Assembly: GCA_913063325.1 (NCBI GenBank)
Contig: CAJXYE010000006.1
Coordinates: 48,952-112,951 of the forward strand
Length of the DNA: 64,000 nt
Source: an uncultured Colwellia sp.
GTDB lineage: Bacteria > Pseudomonadota > Gammaproteobacteria > Enterobacterales > Alteromonadaceae
Direction: 5' to 3'
In this document: positions 29,501 through 36,824 of the stretch, piece after piece
Layout of the letters: each line of letters starts with the position of its first letter
Position numbering within the stretch: the first letter of the stretch is position 1
Made by a program: the position numbers and the translations under genes
The notes under the pieces: model-generated
Databases searched by the model: none
Told to the model about the DNA's origin: nothing
The model's input: only the letters and a program-made list of their open reading frames with translations

Positions 29501-29556
29501 AATACGATGCCGGTGTAGGTCGTTTTGTTTACCTAGGTGCACAAGTTAGCTTCTAA
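26518..29556 (+). CDS. TonB-dependent outer-membrane receptor
   Basis: A 1012-residue receptor for TonB-energised uptake. It has a signal peptide (about 1-33, ending in TFAADAE), an IIVTGSRL Ton-box-like/plug start (near 60), a plug domain (about 60-190, with LIDGRRVV and VERVEVITGGAGSTYGADAVSGVVNII) and a 22-strand barrel ending in terminal Phe (VYLGAQVSF). The class is the large Alteromonadales/Caulobacter type often used for oligosaccharides or peptides. Its control is probably through the divergent CadC-like regulator. Downstream lies a secreted PPP phosphatase, which hints at a phosphorylated substrate, but the ligand cannot be read from sequence. ATG codons at 26518 and 26521 are adjacent. 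Confidence 0.93.
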   Translation: MMNKSPITIAIQTAIYTAIAGSALTFAPATFAADAENEIAKPVAQTAATEAQKVEADEKIIVTGSRLRRDSFTVSTPLVTMGKEAIGDTGLGEMGQILVDNMPGLSFGSSNSTSQSSVSTTGITTVELRNLGDYRTLTLIDGRRVVSNSKSGNVVSTSTIPSGMVERVEVITGGAGSTYGADAVSGVVNIITQTGKEGFDFKVRGGESVDGGAKEFTLDGSYGSSFADDRGYLFFSANYDKDYGLKYGDRQRASQEASFDYNTDTMRNEILTADGYMPLSETPMSDWRSRSDGTLGGIFQESSKFDTIHWYEGQTLHSAPYDKYLEEKVGINSREFVQLKVPSERVSAAFKVDFDITDDITFYSQVQWSGNFTVNDKSPEDSGDSETATYTDRETGLPGTVNLGRIPIDNPYVPAEIRETAGQYKDRIYWDRRYAEVGPVSTDNERETVRAWAGLQGVIFDGEWDWDISAGYGKFHQVQYRNNEIDVFKAKKALDAGYAADGSIQCNDEAARAEGCVPLNVFGEGSITPEMANYIRVNPTLNVYNEQVNVMGYIAGDLFEMPAGQVATVFGFEYRKDTQEAVTDDALTYGGVTWNLIPAFKGSISVAEVFGEASFPLLRDLPGVEHLSLETSLRLSDYDIANVELVSSYKLGFMWSVGAGVNVRGNYAVSQRAPSVNELYEPAAGDFDRFDDICDGVTATSNGAGHDNCRLEPGIAATIAADGEFEDDSNGYSPDSGNPELFEETGTTVTFGVTYEPRFIDGLSIAVDYYDITITDAISSYSNEDLLDQCYGSSITLGDANEFCDVIRRDGEGQLTEIVQRSYNIDDLTTRGVDIAVAYAYDMNTFGSLKLKMDWTHLLEHSNTKTGNDGSFTTDYAGYVGLFDDKAAASVAWYLDDLRVRWSTTYKSAALRSVTNEDAWTDNVERCAAGEETCITDPERPAFQDYSSYFKHNLSVSYNIEMDDNSSLRVFGGVNNIFDDKGEFYYGGRGNYGSEYDAGVGRFVYLGAQVSF

Positions 29557-29593
29557 AGTTAATTGTTAAGCGTTAACGTTTAACTGAGTTAAT

Positions 29594-29620
29594 ACGGGGG
29601 TTAGCTAAACTAGCCTCCGT
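29594..29620 (+). terminator. Hairpin after the receptor gene, possible weak terminator or processing site
   Basis: ACGGGGGTTAG (29594-29604) pairs with CTAGCCTCCGT (29610-29620), an 11-bp stem with two G-U pairs and a 5-base loop. No U-run follows, so partial termination or 3' stabilisation of the receptor mRNA, with read-through into the phosphatase gene, is more likely than full termination. Confidence 0.5.
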
Positions 29621-29695
29621 TGTTAAATTCCCACAGGGATGTGGACTTTTTATTTGTTTTTCTCTTTGTTTATTTACTGTTTGTCTGGAGTTTTT

Positions 29696-30868
29696 ATGTT
29701 TTCTTATCCTTCCATTTCCGCGCGAGTTGTTGTTCTCACTGCGTTTATCATGTCAGCAACAAGTGTTGCAGCCTTTGCTCTTTCCAATAGCGATGAAAAA
29801 GCAAAGGCTGATGCACTAGAGCCAAGATTACCAGCAGTAAATGATGGCCCTTATATTTTTGTTAATGACCAGCAACAGCTTGAATCGTCTTGGTTATGTC
29901 AAGGTGAACTAGTAAGCCAGACTGTCTCGGTAAGTACTTTTCCTAAGGTGATGAATGCCTGTAATATGCCAGCAGTTGTCCATGGTTTTTCAAGTGTTGA
30001 GAATAAGGTACTTGAGTTTTCGGGTGACTACCCTGTGGCAGCCTTAAGTGATTTTCATGGTAAGTATGACTTGATGATTGAGTTATTAACCAATAACAAC
30101 ATTATTGACGAAAATAAAAACTGGGCGTTTGGTGATGGCCACTTTGTTATCACCGGTGATATCTTTGATCGCGGCGATAAAGTCACTGAAATCCTATGGT
30201 TTTTATATGATTTAGAACAGCAAGCTCAACAAGCCGGTGGTGATATCCATCTAACTTTGGGTAATCACGAAGTAATGGTACTTAATGGCGACCTACGCTA
30301 TTTACACCCAAAATATATTGAAACAGCTAAACAATTAAATAAACCGTTCGAAAAGTTATTTACTAAAGACAGTATCATAGGTAACTGGTTACGCAGTAAA
30401 CCGGTATTGGTAAAAATGAATGACATGCTCTTCGCTCACGGCGGATTTCATCCAAGTTTAGCGGGAGAAAAACGCAGCATAGTAGAAATTAATACTGTAT
30501 TTAAAGATAGCTTAATCAAAGCTGAGCTTGATAAGCCTCGTGAGGGCTGGGCTAAGTACTTACATAAAACCAATGGACCTATCTGGTACCGTGGTTATTT
30601 TGCAGCAGACAGAGGTAAAGCCTCTAGCGCCAAAGACAAGGGTGCAACCTCTGCAGAAATTGACTTATTACTTAAACATTTTGATGTGAAACATCTTATT
30701 GTCGGTCACACCTCTCAAAAACAAATTGAAACCCGTTATCAAGGCCGTGTTATTGCTATTGATTCAAGCATTAAACGTGGCAGTTATGGTGAGATTTTAT
30801 TTATTGAAAACGGCAAGAAATGGCGCGGTAGTTTAAGTGGGAAAGTGTTGCCGTTGTACCACCAATAG
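29696..30868 (+). CDS. PPP-superfamily metallophosphatase, Shewanella-like type, exported
   Basis: A calcineurin-like phosphatase of about 390 residues with all PPP motifs: SDFHGKYD (near 119), GDIFDRGDKV (near 155), LGNHEVM (near 187), LFAHGGFHP and GHTSQ (near 337). The GDxxDRG-GNHE pattern is that of PPP Ser/Thr/Tyr phosphatases, closest to bacterial Shewanella-like phosphatases. I choose ATG 29696 with GGAG six bases upstream; it opens a signal peptide (SARVVVLTAFIMSATSVAAFA), so the enzyme is periplasmic. The frame upstream from 29639 has no spaced Shine-Dalgarno. The last 42 codons including stop are repeated just downstream. The substrate is unknown. Confidence 0.85.
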   Translation: MFSYPSISARVVVLTAFIMSATSVAAFALSNSDEKAKADALEPRLPAVNDGPYIFVNDQQQLESSWLCQGELVSQTVSVSTFPKVMNACNMPAVVHGFSSVENKVLEFSGDYPVAALSDFHGKYDLMIELLTNNNIIDENKNWAFGDGHFVITGDIFDRGDKVTEILWFLYDLEQQAQQAGGDIHLTLGNHEVMVLNGDLRYLHPKYIETAKQLNKPFEKLFTKDSIIGNWLRSKPVLVKMNDMLFAHGGFHPSLAGEKRSIVEINTVFKDSLIKAELDKPREGWAKYLHKTNGPIWYRGYFAADRGKASSAKDKGATSAEIDLLLKHFDVKHLIVGHTSQKQIETRYQGRVIAIDSSIKRGSYGEILFIENGKKWRGSLSGKVLPLYHQ

Positions 30869-30890
30869 AAACCCGGCTGTAACCAAGTAG

Positions 30891-31016
30891 GGTCGTGTTA
30901 TCGCTATAGACTCAAGCATTAAACGTGGCAGTTATGGTGAGATTTTATTTATTGAAAACGGCAAGAAATGGTGCGGTAGTCTAAGCGGTAAAGTGCTGCC
31001 GTTATATCATCAGTAA
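30891..31016 (+). pseudogene. Second copy of the 3' end of the phosphatase gene
   Basis: 126 nt align without gaps to 30743-30868 (last 41 codons plus stop), with 14 differences. By codon, all but one are synonymous; the exception changes Arg to Cys, and the stop changes from TAG to TAA. The central 60 nt are identical. The copy begins 22 bp after the real stop, with no start codon or Shine-Dalgarno. It is a gene tail and not a functional gene; the synonymous pattern shows it descends from a diverged but functional allele. Confidence 0.9.
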
Positions 31017-31073
31017 AATGCCAGAAGCTAAGTCGATTGCTACTTTTTATTAACTCACCTGTTAATTACAGGC

Positions 31074-31107
31074 ACAAAAAAACCAGTACTAAGTACTGGT
31101 TTTTTAT
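31074..31107. terminator. Bidirectional Rho-independent terminator
   Basis: A-run then AACCAGTAC (31081-31089), loop TAA, GTACTGGTT plus T-run (to 31106). It serves the phosphatase region on the plus strand and yebC on the minus strand. Confidence 0.9.
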
Positions 31108-31125
31108 TGACTATTAAACGACTAT

Positions 31126-31851
31126 TTAGTCTTTAATTTCTGCATTATGATAAACGTTTTGTACGTCATCACAATCATCTAACATTTCAATAAACTTCTC
31201 AAAGTTTGCTAAGTCTTCTTCACCTTCTACATCAATGTAGTTTTGCGGAACCCAAGTGATTTCTTCAACTTCTAATTCAAACTCTGGCATTGAATTAGCA
31301 AATTCAGTTTTAATTTTAAAGAACTCAGTATGCGGAGCATACACAGTAATAATGCCATCTTCTAATTCAACATCTGTAACATCGATATCAGCCATCATTA
31401 GGTTTTCTAATACACTTTCATCATCTTCACCTTTAAAGGCGAAAACAGCTTGATGATCAAACATGTGAGAAACAGTACCTGAAGAGCCAATTTTAGAATG
31501 TGACTTAGTAAAGCATTGACGAACATCTTTAATGGTACGGTTGCCGTTATCTGTTAAGCAATCGATGATTACCATGCAGTTACCAGGGCCAAAGCCTTCG
31601 TAACGTGCTTCAACAAAATCTTCACCACCGGCACCAGATGCTTTTTTAAGAGCATTGTCAATAACGTGAGTAGGTACTTGGTCTTTCTTTGCACGGTCAA
31701 TTAAGCCACGTAAAGTTAGGTTACCATCAGGATCAATACCACCAGTTTTAGCACAAACGTAAATTGCTTTACCGTACTTAGAGTAAACTTTAGTTTTGGC
31801 CCCTGCGGTTTTGGCCATAGATAATTTGCGGTTTTGGTAAGCTCTGCCCAT
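31126..31851 (-). CDS. yebC: YebC/PmpR-family protein
   Basis: A soluble protein of about 241 residues of the YebC/PmpR family, described as DNA-binding regulators and, for some members, as ribosome-associated factors that ease translation of difficult motifs. The N-terminal [20 protein letters not shown] and [15 protein letters not shown] sequence places it in the YeeN-like branch. The [20 protein letters not shown] block of domain 2 is intact, and the C-terminus is acidic. I choose the Met beginning MGRAYQ at 31851 because family homology starts there; the annotated frame extends eight residues more. Single gene with its own terminator. Confidence 0.9.
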   Translation of the reverse strand: MGRAYQNRKLSMAKTAGAKTKVYSKYGKAIYVCAKTGGIDPDGNLTLRGLIDRAKKDQVPTHVIDNALKKASGAGGEDFVEARYEGFGPGNCMVIIDCLTDNGNRTIKDVRQCFTKSHSKIGSSGTVSHMFDHQAVFAFKGEDDESVLENLMMADIDVTDVELEDGIITVYAPHTEFFKIKTEFANSMPEFELEVEEITWVPQNYIDVEGEEDLANFEKFIEMLDDCDDVQNVYHNAEIKD

Positions 31852-32080
31852 CTCAATGTCTTCTTTTATGTTCAAAAATATAATGCGCTAGATTCTACCA
31901 GCCTCAATGGTAGCTTGACTAGTGCTCATGCCGATAAAGTATTAATAAATTTGTTGAAATGGCTAAGAATAATTTGGAGTGTAAGTCCTCTTAAAGCAGT
32001 AAAAATTAATACTTGCTATTACCCTAGTGCTTTTATACCTTAGTTGTTGGTTTTAATGATAATAATTTCAAGGGAATACA

Positions 32081-32305
32081 ATGAATAAGTATGATGAGTA
32101 CAAGGTTTTATATGTAACAGAAGGCGGTTGCGGCACTTTGTTATTAGGCTCTAGTGGTTTGCCACTTAAAAGGCTGGAAGCAACATTAAACCAAGAAGCT
32201 GCAGATGGCTGGCAGTTAGCCTTTCAAGTCATTGAACAAAAACGCTTTTGGTTGTTCTGGTCTCGAGAAGCCGTCATTATCACCTTAGGCCGCAGCCGTG
32301 GTTAA
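32081..32305 (+). CDS. DUF4177-family small protein
   Basis: 74 residues with the DUF4177 pattern: an N-terminal strand YKVLYVTEGG, then LEATLNQEAADGWQL and a final strand REAVIITLGR. The fold is a small alpha/beta domain of unknown role, common next to TM2 and other small membrane proteins. The ATG follows AAGGG. The gene overlaps the next (yidD) by 8 bp and is the first of four closely packed genes. Confidence 0.8.
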   Translation: MNKYDEYKVLYVTEGGCGTLLLGSSGLPLKRLEATLNQEAADGWQLAFQVIEQKRFWLFWSREAVIITLGRSRG

Positions 32306-32528
32306 GAGCGTTTTGCTAAAAGCCATTCGTCTTTATCAAAAGACAGGAGGCTCAGTTAAGCACTTTGCGCTTAGCTGTAATTTTAGCCCCACTTGCTCTC
32401 ATTATACTTACCAAGCCATTGAACGCTTTGGCGTTATTAAAGGGTCAAGCATGGGCATTAAGCGGATCAGACGCTGTAATGATCCTGATTGTGTGCAAGT
32501 GATCCAAGATCCTGTGCCTAACAAGTAA
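32298..32528 (+). CDS. yidD: YidD, membrane protein insertion efficiency factor
   Basis: 76 residues with the YidD signature: amphipathic N-terminus (LLKAIRLYQK), CNFSPTCSHYTYQAIERFG, then GIKRIRRCND. YidD is a small inner-face membrane-associated protein that assists YidC-dependent insertion. It normally lies between rnpA and yidC; here it is displaced into an operon with DUF4177, TM2 and DUF2235 genes. It starts with GTG overlapping the DUF4177 stop. Its C-terminus (DCVQVIQDPVPNK) departs from the usual HPGGxDPVP ending but retains DPVP. Confidence 0.88.
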   Translation: MVKSVLLKAIRLYQKTGGSVKHFALSCNFSPTCSHYTYQAIERFGVIKGSSMGIKRIRRCNDPDCVQVIQDPVPNK

Positions 32529-32549
32529 TGACTAACTAAAGGACTATTT

Positions 32550-32945
32550 ATGACAAGTGAAAGTTTACGTCAGCAAGAAGAGCAATTACGTTTACAAATA
32601 GCGGCTCTCAACCCTGAACAAAAAAAACAGTATTACGCCTTAGAGATTGCTCAAGTAAAAGATCCTGATACCTATGCGACCTTAAATTGGGCCTTTCTTG
32701 CGGGGTTACATCATTTTTATTTAGGTAAATGGCAGCGAGGTTTATTTAATCTAGTGATGATGTTAAGTGGTGGTTTATTATATTTTAGCGCGTTATTTCC
32801 TTTATTGGGTGGGGTTATGATCTTATTAGTTTTGATTATTGAGTTACCGCAGTTGTTCAAAAGCCAGCAGATTGTTCATCGCTATAATAATCAACTAATG
32901 CAACGTTTGCTTAGCGAAGTAAGTAACAGAGGCAGGAACCTTTAA
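32550..32945 (+). CDS. TM2-domain membrane protein
   Basis: 131 residues: a coiled-coil N-terminus rich in Glu/Gln (about 1-45), then the TM2 domain TLNWAFLAGLHHFYLGKWQRG with two hydrophobic hairpin segments (about 45-66, LNWAFLAG; about 70-108, LFNLVMMLSGGLLYFSALFP and MILLVLIIEL) and a basic tail. TM2 proteins are small membrane proteins of unclear function. It lies 21 bp after yidD and 24 bp before the DUF2235 gene, so one transcript is likely. Confidence 0.8.
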   Translation: MTSESLRQQEEQLRLQIAALNPEQKKQYYALEIAQVKDPDTYATLNWAFLAGLHHFYLGKWQRGLFNLVMMLSGGLLYFSALFPLLGGVMILLVLIIELPQLFKSQQIVHRYNNQLMQRLLSEVSNRGRNL

Positions 32946-32969
32946 TAAAGAAATTTCAAGGAGGAATAA

Positions 32970-34007
32970 ATGAAAAAACTTATTTTTTGTTTTGATGGTA
33001 CCTGTAATAACCCAGAAGATATCGCTGACATTGAAGATGATGCCAGTATTAGTAATATTTTGAAGTTACATGCACTTTTGGGCGGAAAACTCAGTCCACA
33101 CAATGGTGGTTCAACAGCTCTACCTCATCAACACAGCTTTTATTATAGTGGCATAGGGAACAGGGGGAACTGGTTAGTTCGAACGATAAATGCTGCCATT
33201 GCACCGAGTTACGGTGAGAGGGATGATATTCTCAGTGAAGCCCATGCTGATTTACAGAAGCATTATACTCTTGGCGGTCAAGTCTATATTTTTGGCTTTA
33301 GTCGCGGTGCAGCCATTGCCAGAATGTTTGCTGCACATTTAACTATGCCGGTGAAGTTTTTAGGTGTTTTCGACACCGTTGCTGCCACATTAGGCTCACT
33401 CGATTTAAATCCTGAAACCTTTCCTGCCAGCGATATTGTTTTTGAAAATGATATTTTAGCGCTACATATTGAAAAAGCACTGCACATTCTCTCTCTTGAT
33501 GAAAAGCGCTTATGGTTGCAACCAACGTTATTTAATCATGACAAGCGGGTAACTGAAGTTTGGTTTTCTGGTAATCATAGTGATATTGGAGGGGGTTATT
33601 GGTTTGATGGTTTATCAGATGTTTGTTTACAGTTTATGATAGATAATATTTGTGATGAACTAACGGTTCTTTCTGCTGAGGACCTAGATTATTCAGTACT
33701 GAAAATCCCCGGTTTTAATGAAGAAATTAATTTTGACGATATGGTAATTAAACCCTTGATTAATGGCAAGATTCATGGCCAATTGTATCGATATAGTCAC
33801 TCAGTTACTCATGCCACTCGTAGTGTACGTATTAATGTTAACGAATTGCCCTCAACTTATTTACCTATCATTCACTACAGTGTTGCACAACGCTTTCAAC
33901 AGCAGGTTGAATATAGACCCTATGCACTGCGTGATGTAAATTATCAGGTACTTGATGAAGAGGGATGCTTAACTGGACAATGTTACGGGGTAGCGGGGTT
34001 AACTTAA
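32970..34007 (+). CDS. DUF2235 (Tle1-like) alpha/beta hydrolase
   Basis: 345 residues of the DUF2235 family, which includes type VI secretion phospholipase effectors (Tle1). Seen: N-terminal KKLIFCFDGTCNNP, the nucleophile elbow FGFSRGAAIAR (GxSxG type, near residue 110), the Asp-bearing GVFDTVAAT and WFSGNHSDIGGGY with the catalytic His/Asp region. No signal peptide and no VgrG, PAAR or immunity-like gene is adjacent, so a T6SS role is not supported by context; a housekeeping lipase or esterase is equally possible. Strong AAGGAGG before the ATG. Last gene of the DUF4177-yidD-TM2 run. Confidence 0.82.
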   Translation: MKKLIFCFDGTCNNPEDIADIEDDASISNILKLHALLGGKLSPHNGGSTALPHQHSFYYSGIGNRGNWLVRTINAAIAPSYGERDDILSEAHADLQKHYTLGGQVYIFGFSRGAAIARMFAAHLTMPVKFLGVFDTVAATLGSLDLNPETFPASDIVFENDILALHIEKALHILSLDEKRLWLQPTLFNHDKRVTEVWFSGNHSDIGGGYWFDGLSDVCLQFMIDNICDELTVLSAEDLDYSVLKIPGFNEEINFDDMVIKPLINGKIHGQLYRYSHSVTHATRSVRINVNELPSTYLPIIHYSVAQRFQQQVEYRPYALRDVNYQVLDEEGCLTGQCYGVAGLT

Positions 34008-34075
34008 ATAACATCAAGGTCAGTTAATACTTATTGTTACCGTTTTTGAAGTATTATTAACTTATGATAGACATA

Positions 34076-34389
34076 TATACCCAAGCGACTTCAAAATGCT
34101 CGTTTCAGGACGTATGAGCGATTCATGATCAAGGCGTGTATTTTATTAATGGTTATTCAGGAGAATATGCTCCTGCATTCTCTATTAAACTGCATCCATG
34201 CAGCGTCCTTAATGAACTACATAACGATGAACATTATTTGCTCAGACGTCCCAGGCTGGCTGGTTTAGAAACGCTTTATACATCGTTATTGATTTCGACA
34301 ATAGAATAACTATTATCTTCAATCAATGCCTTGCCTTTAAGCCTTTTAATTCTCGCTGAGTGGGAAAGAACTTAATCAACTTGGTATTA
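34076..34389. mobile_element. MITE-like element between DUF2235 and the symporter gene
   Basis: A 314-bp non-coding element. Left end TATACCCAAG..ACTTC; right end AATCAACTTGGTATTA, imperfect inverted partners (ATACC-AAG). The right third matches the element at 62480 almost base for base (TAATTCTCGCTGAG.GGGAAAG), while the core shares the CAGGAG/CTCCTG and GCA/TGC hairpins with 17393. The last bases TAATACC overlap the stop codon of the minus-strand symporter gene at 34387. Confidence 0.75.
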
Positions 34390-36552
34390 TAGCCAACCTA
34401 ATACATCTTTCATTACCGACCAGCGAGGTTTTTTCGCTTTAGGATTTTCTCCTAAAATCCAATAATCATAGACTCTTTGCTGGAAGCCATTTTCTTTTTT
34501 CAGTTTGAGCCAAGTATTCATATACTGAACATAATCTAGCTGACTTTTAGGTAGGACAAAAGCCACTGGTGCTCGGAGTTTTAAACCTTTAGGGATCACC
34601 GCAGAAAAATTAGGGTATAACATTGCCCAAGCCGAGCCTGCTTCAGTTGAGTAGATTATGGCATCAACGCCCTCATGTTTTCCTTTGAGGAATTGCCTAA
34701 TATTTGTTATTTGTGTTAATTCAGCATTAGGAAATTGCGCTTTAACCATGCTTTGATAATACTTTGACGTTCCGACACCGAGTTTTAAGTTCTTCATTGA
34801 TTTCATTGTATAGAGGTCAGAAAAATCATCGCGCTTGGCGTCATTAACTAAAACACCGGCAGTATGGTAAGTATAAGAATCTGAAAAGGCGACTTTTAAC
34901 GCGCGTAGTGGCGTTATTGCATGTCCACCAATGATAATATCAATACTACCATCTACCAGTAACTCAGCTTCATCATTTTTATCTTCAATGCGAATGAGTG
35001 ATAAGTTGATATTTAGATCTTTAGCAAGTTGATTGAGTAGCTCTACATCAAAACCTACCATTTGATTATCTTTATTTCTAAACGCATAAGGCAAACTGGC
35101 ATCGTAATAGCCGATGCGAATACTTTTGCGAGCTAAGATAACGTCCATTCGAGGTTTTTGCTGTTCAACATAAGACAGAGGGCTGAGTTCATTATATTGC
35201 TCAATACCTGCACTTATATTCATAGGTTTCATTGATTCAAAGGTTTTTACGCCCTCATATTTATAAGGGATTAATGATTTTAAGGCAAAGCCTGTCGCGA
35301 GCATTACGCCAAAAGTTATTGCTAAATGAACGGCAATTGCTTGCATTAAGCCGTGCCATTTAAGTTTTTTCAATACTGCAGAAGCAACAAGTAAGGTAAC
35401 AACAAAGCCATTAAGTGCTGCAAGGCCTGTAGCAAAACGCGCAGTGACAACACTGCCTAATAAGTACAACTGAAATTGGTCTGCGGGCAAGTCAAAGAAG
35501 TTAAGTAAAAATGGCACCGCGATAGCCATTTTCCCAAAGGCAGTTAATGCACCCATAACAACAAAGGATATGTAATCATCAAAACCTAAAGGAGAGCCAA
35601 CATACCAAGCTGAAAATAAGATAAAACCTAAACCGAGTAAGGATCCGGCGCTAGGGAAACTATAAGCGGTAGGCACCAGTACATCAACGGTTGAGTCTGT
35701 TTCTTCACAATCCATATTATGCTTGGCGAGCAGTGCTTTACTACGCTCAATAATCATAGGTAATACAACTAACACAGTTCCTGTTGCAACGGCGGTTATT
35801 ACTGCTTCACCAGCGGTTGACATTACTTCTCGATAAGTGAAAGGGGTTGACCAATGAATAAGCAAAGGTAAAAGCACAAACGCGAGTAATCCAGCAGCAA
35901 TAATGTACACCCATAAAAATACTTGTAGGCGACCTAATTCTTCTACCGCTAAAGTGCCAGCAGCAGCAGCAGAAATCGCAAATATACCTAAAGGTGCTAA
36001 TTTAGAAACATAGGAGGCAACTTTCATTAAACTGTCACCAATATTGGTGGTAAGTGTTAAAAAAGTTTCTTTATTTTTTACTTGGATTAACGCAACCCCC
36101 ATTAATAATGAGAAAAGCACGACTGCCGGTACTATGGTTTCAGATAGCGAAGCAAAGATGTTACTTGGAATATAAAGATTAACAAAGTTAAAAGCAGCAG
36201 GCTCGGCAATCATACTGGTACTGAAAAAACCTGCTGTTTGCCAGTTAGGGTAAGCTAAAGGCAAAAGTAGTAATGTCAGCATTACCGCCAACCACATAAT
36301 AAGAATAACTTTTACGGCGCGTAAACCGATACGACTTGCCATGGTACTGTCTAACCTACCAAGTCCGCCAATGATCGATACCAGCACATAAGGTAAAACG
36401 GTCATTTGTAATAAGCGAATATAGATATCACCTAAAACTTCTAAGTTTCCAGCAGGCTCACCTACAAAAATTCCTGTTGAGATACCTAATACTAAGGCGG
36501 TAATAACCCGTTGAAAAGGACTCAGTTTGTTATAAAGTTTTACTAGTGGCAT
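34387..36552 (-). CDS. Dicarboxylate/amino acid:cation symporter fused to a periplasmic solute-binding domain
   Basis: 721 residues. The first 420 or so form a sodium:dicarboxylate symporter (SDF) domain with multiple membrane segments and the re-entrant Ser/Gly-rich FPSAGSLLGLG region. After a linker, residues 455-715 are a type 3 solute-binding domain (IRIGYYDASLPYAFRNKDNQMVGFD at its start, ADGSIDIIIGG-like motif, GVDAIIYSTEAG). The fused binder presumably delivers substrate to the symporter on the periplasmic side. The stop codon TAA lies in the terminal repeat of the neighbouring element. Substrate could be a dicarboxylate or an acidic or neutral amino acid. Confidence 0.87.
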   Translation of the reverse strand: MPLVKLYNKLSPFQRVITALVLGISTGIFVGEPAGNLEVLGDIYIRLLQMTVLPYVLVSIIGGLGRLDSTMASRIGLRAVKVILIMWLAVMLTLLLLPLAYPNWQTAGFFSTSMIAEPAAFNFVNLYIPSNIFASLSETIVPAVVLFSLLMGVALIQVKNKETFLTLTTNIGDSLMKVASYVSKLAPLGIFAISAAAAGTLAVEELGRLQVFLWVYIIAAGLLAFVLLPLLIHWSTPFTYREVMSTAGEAVITAVATGTVLVVLPMIIERSKALLAKHNMDCEETDSTVDVLVPTAYSFPSAGSLLGLGFILFSAWYVGSPLGFDDYISFVVMGALTAFGKMAIAVPFLLNFFDLPADQFQLYLLGSVVTARFATGLAALNGFVVTLLVASAVLKKLKWHGLMQAIAVHLAITFGVMLATGFALKSLIPYKYEGVKTFESMKPMNISAGIEQYNELSPLSYVEQQKPRMDVILARKSIRIGYYDASLPYAFRNKDNQMVGFDVELLNQLAKDLNINLSLIRIEDKNDEAELLVDGSIDIIIGGHAITPLRALKVAFSDSYTYHTAGVLVNDAKRDDFSDLYTMKSMKNLKLGVGTSKYYQSMVKAQFPNAELTQITNIRQFLKGKHEGVDAIIYSTEAGSAWAMLYPNFSAVIPKGLKLRAPVAFVLPKSQLDYVQYMNTWLKLKKENGFQQRVYDYWILGENPKAKKPRWSVMKDVLGWL

Positions 36553-36824
36553 TGTGTCTCCGTACTGGGTAATTACTTTTAGCTTGGGAAGTTTCCTAAG
36601 ACGCTATTATCACCTTTATTTAAGCTTATTCAAGTAGTCAGTTATGATAAAAGCCTGATATTAATTGTAAGATTATTTTAAGATTCAACAAAGAGTTAGT
36701 GAAGCTGTAGTTCACTAGATATCGATGATAATATCAAATAAAACATAATCTTGAATTTACCTTTTGCTATTATGTTATGTAAACATTCAGTAGCTTACGC
36801 CTTATGATGGAATAATAAAATCAC

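Noticed and set aside
29639..29695. Upstream start of the PPP phosphatase
   Set aside because: Gives an odd double hydrophobic N-terminus; ATG 29696 has GGAG at good spacing and a normal signal peptide.
32970..34007. Type VI secretion effector locus
   Set aside because: Only the DUF2235 fold suggests it; no VgrG, PAAR, adaptor or immunity-type gene is adjacent.
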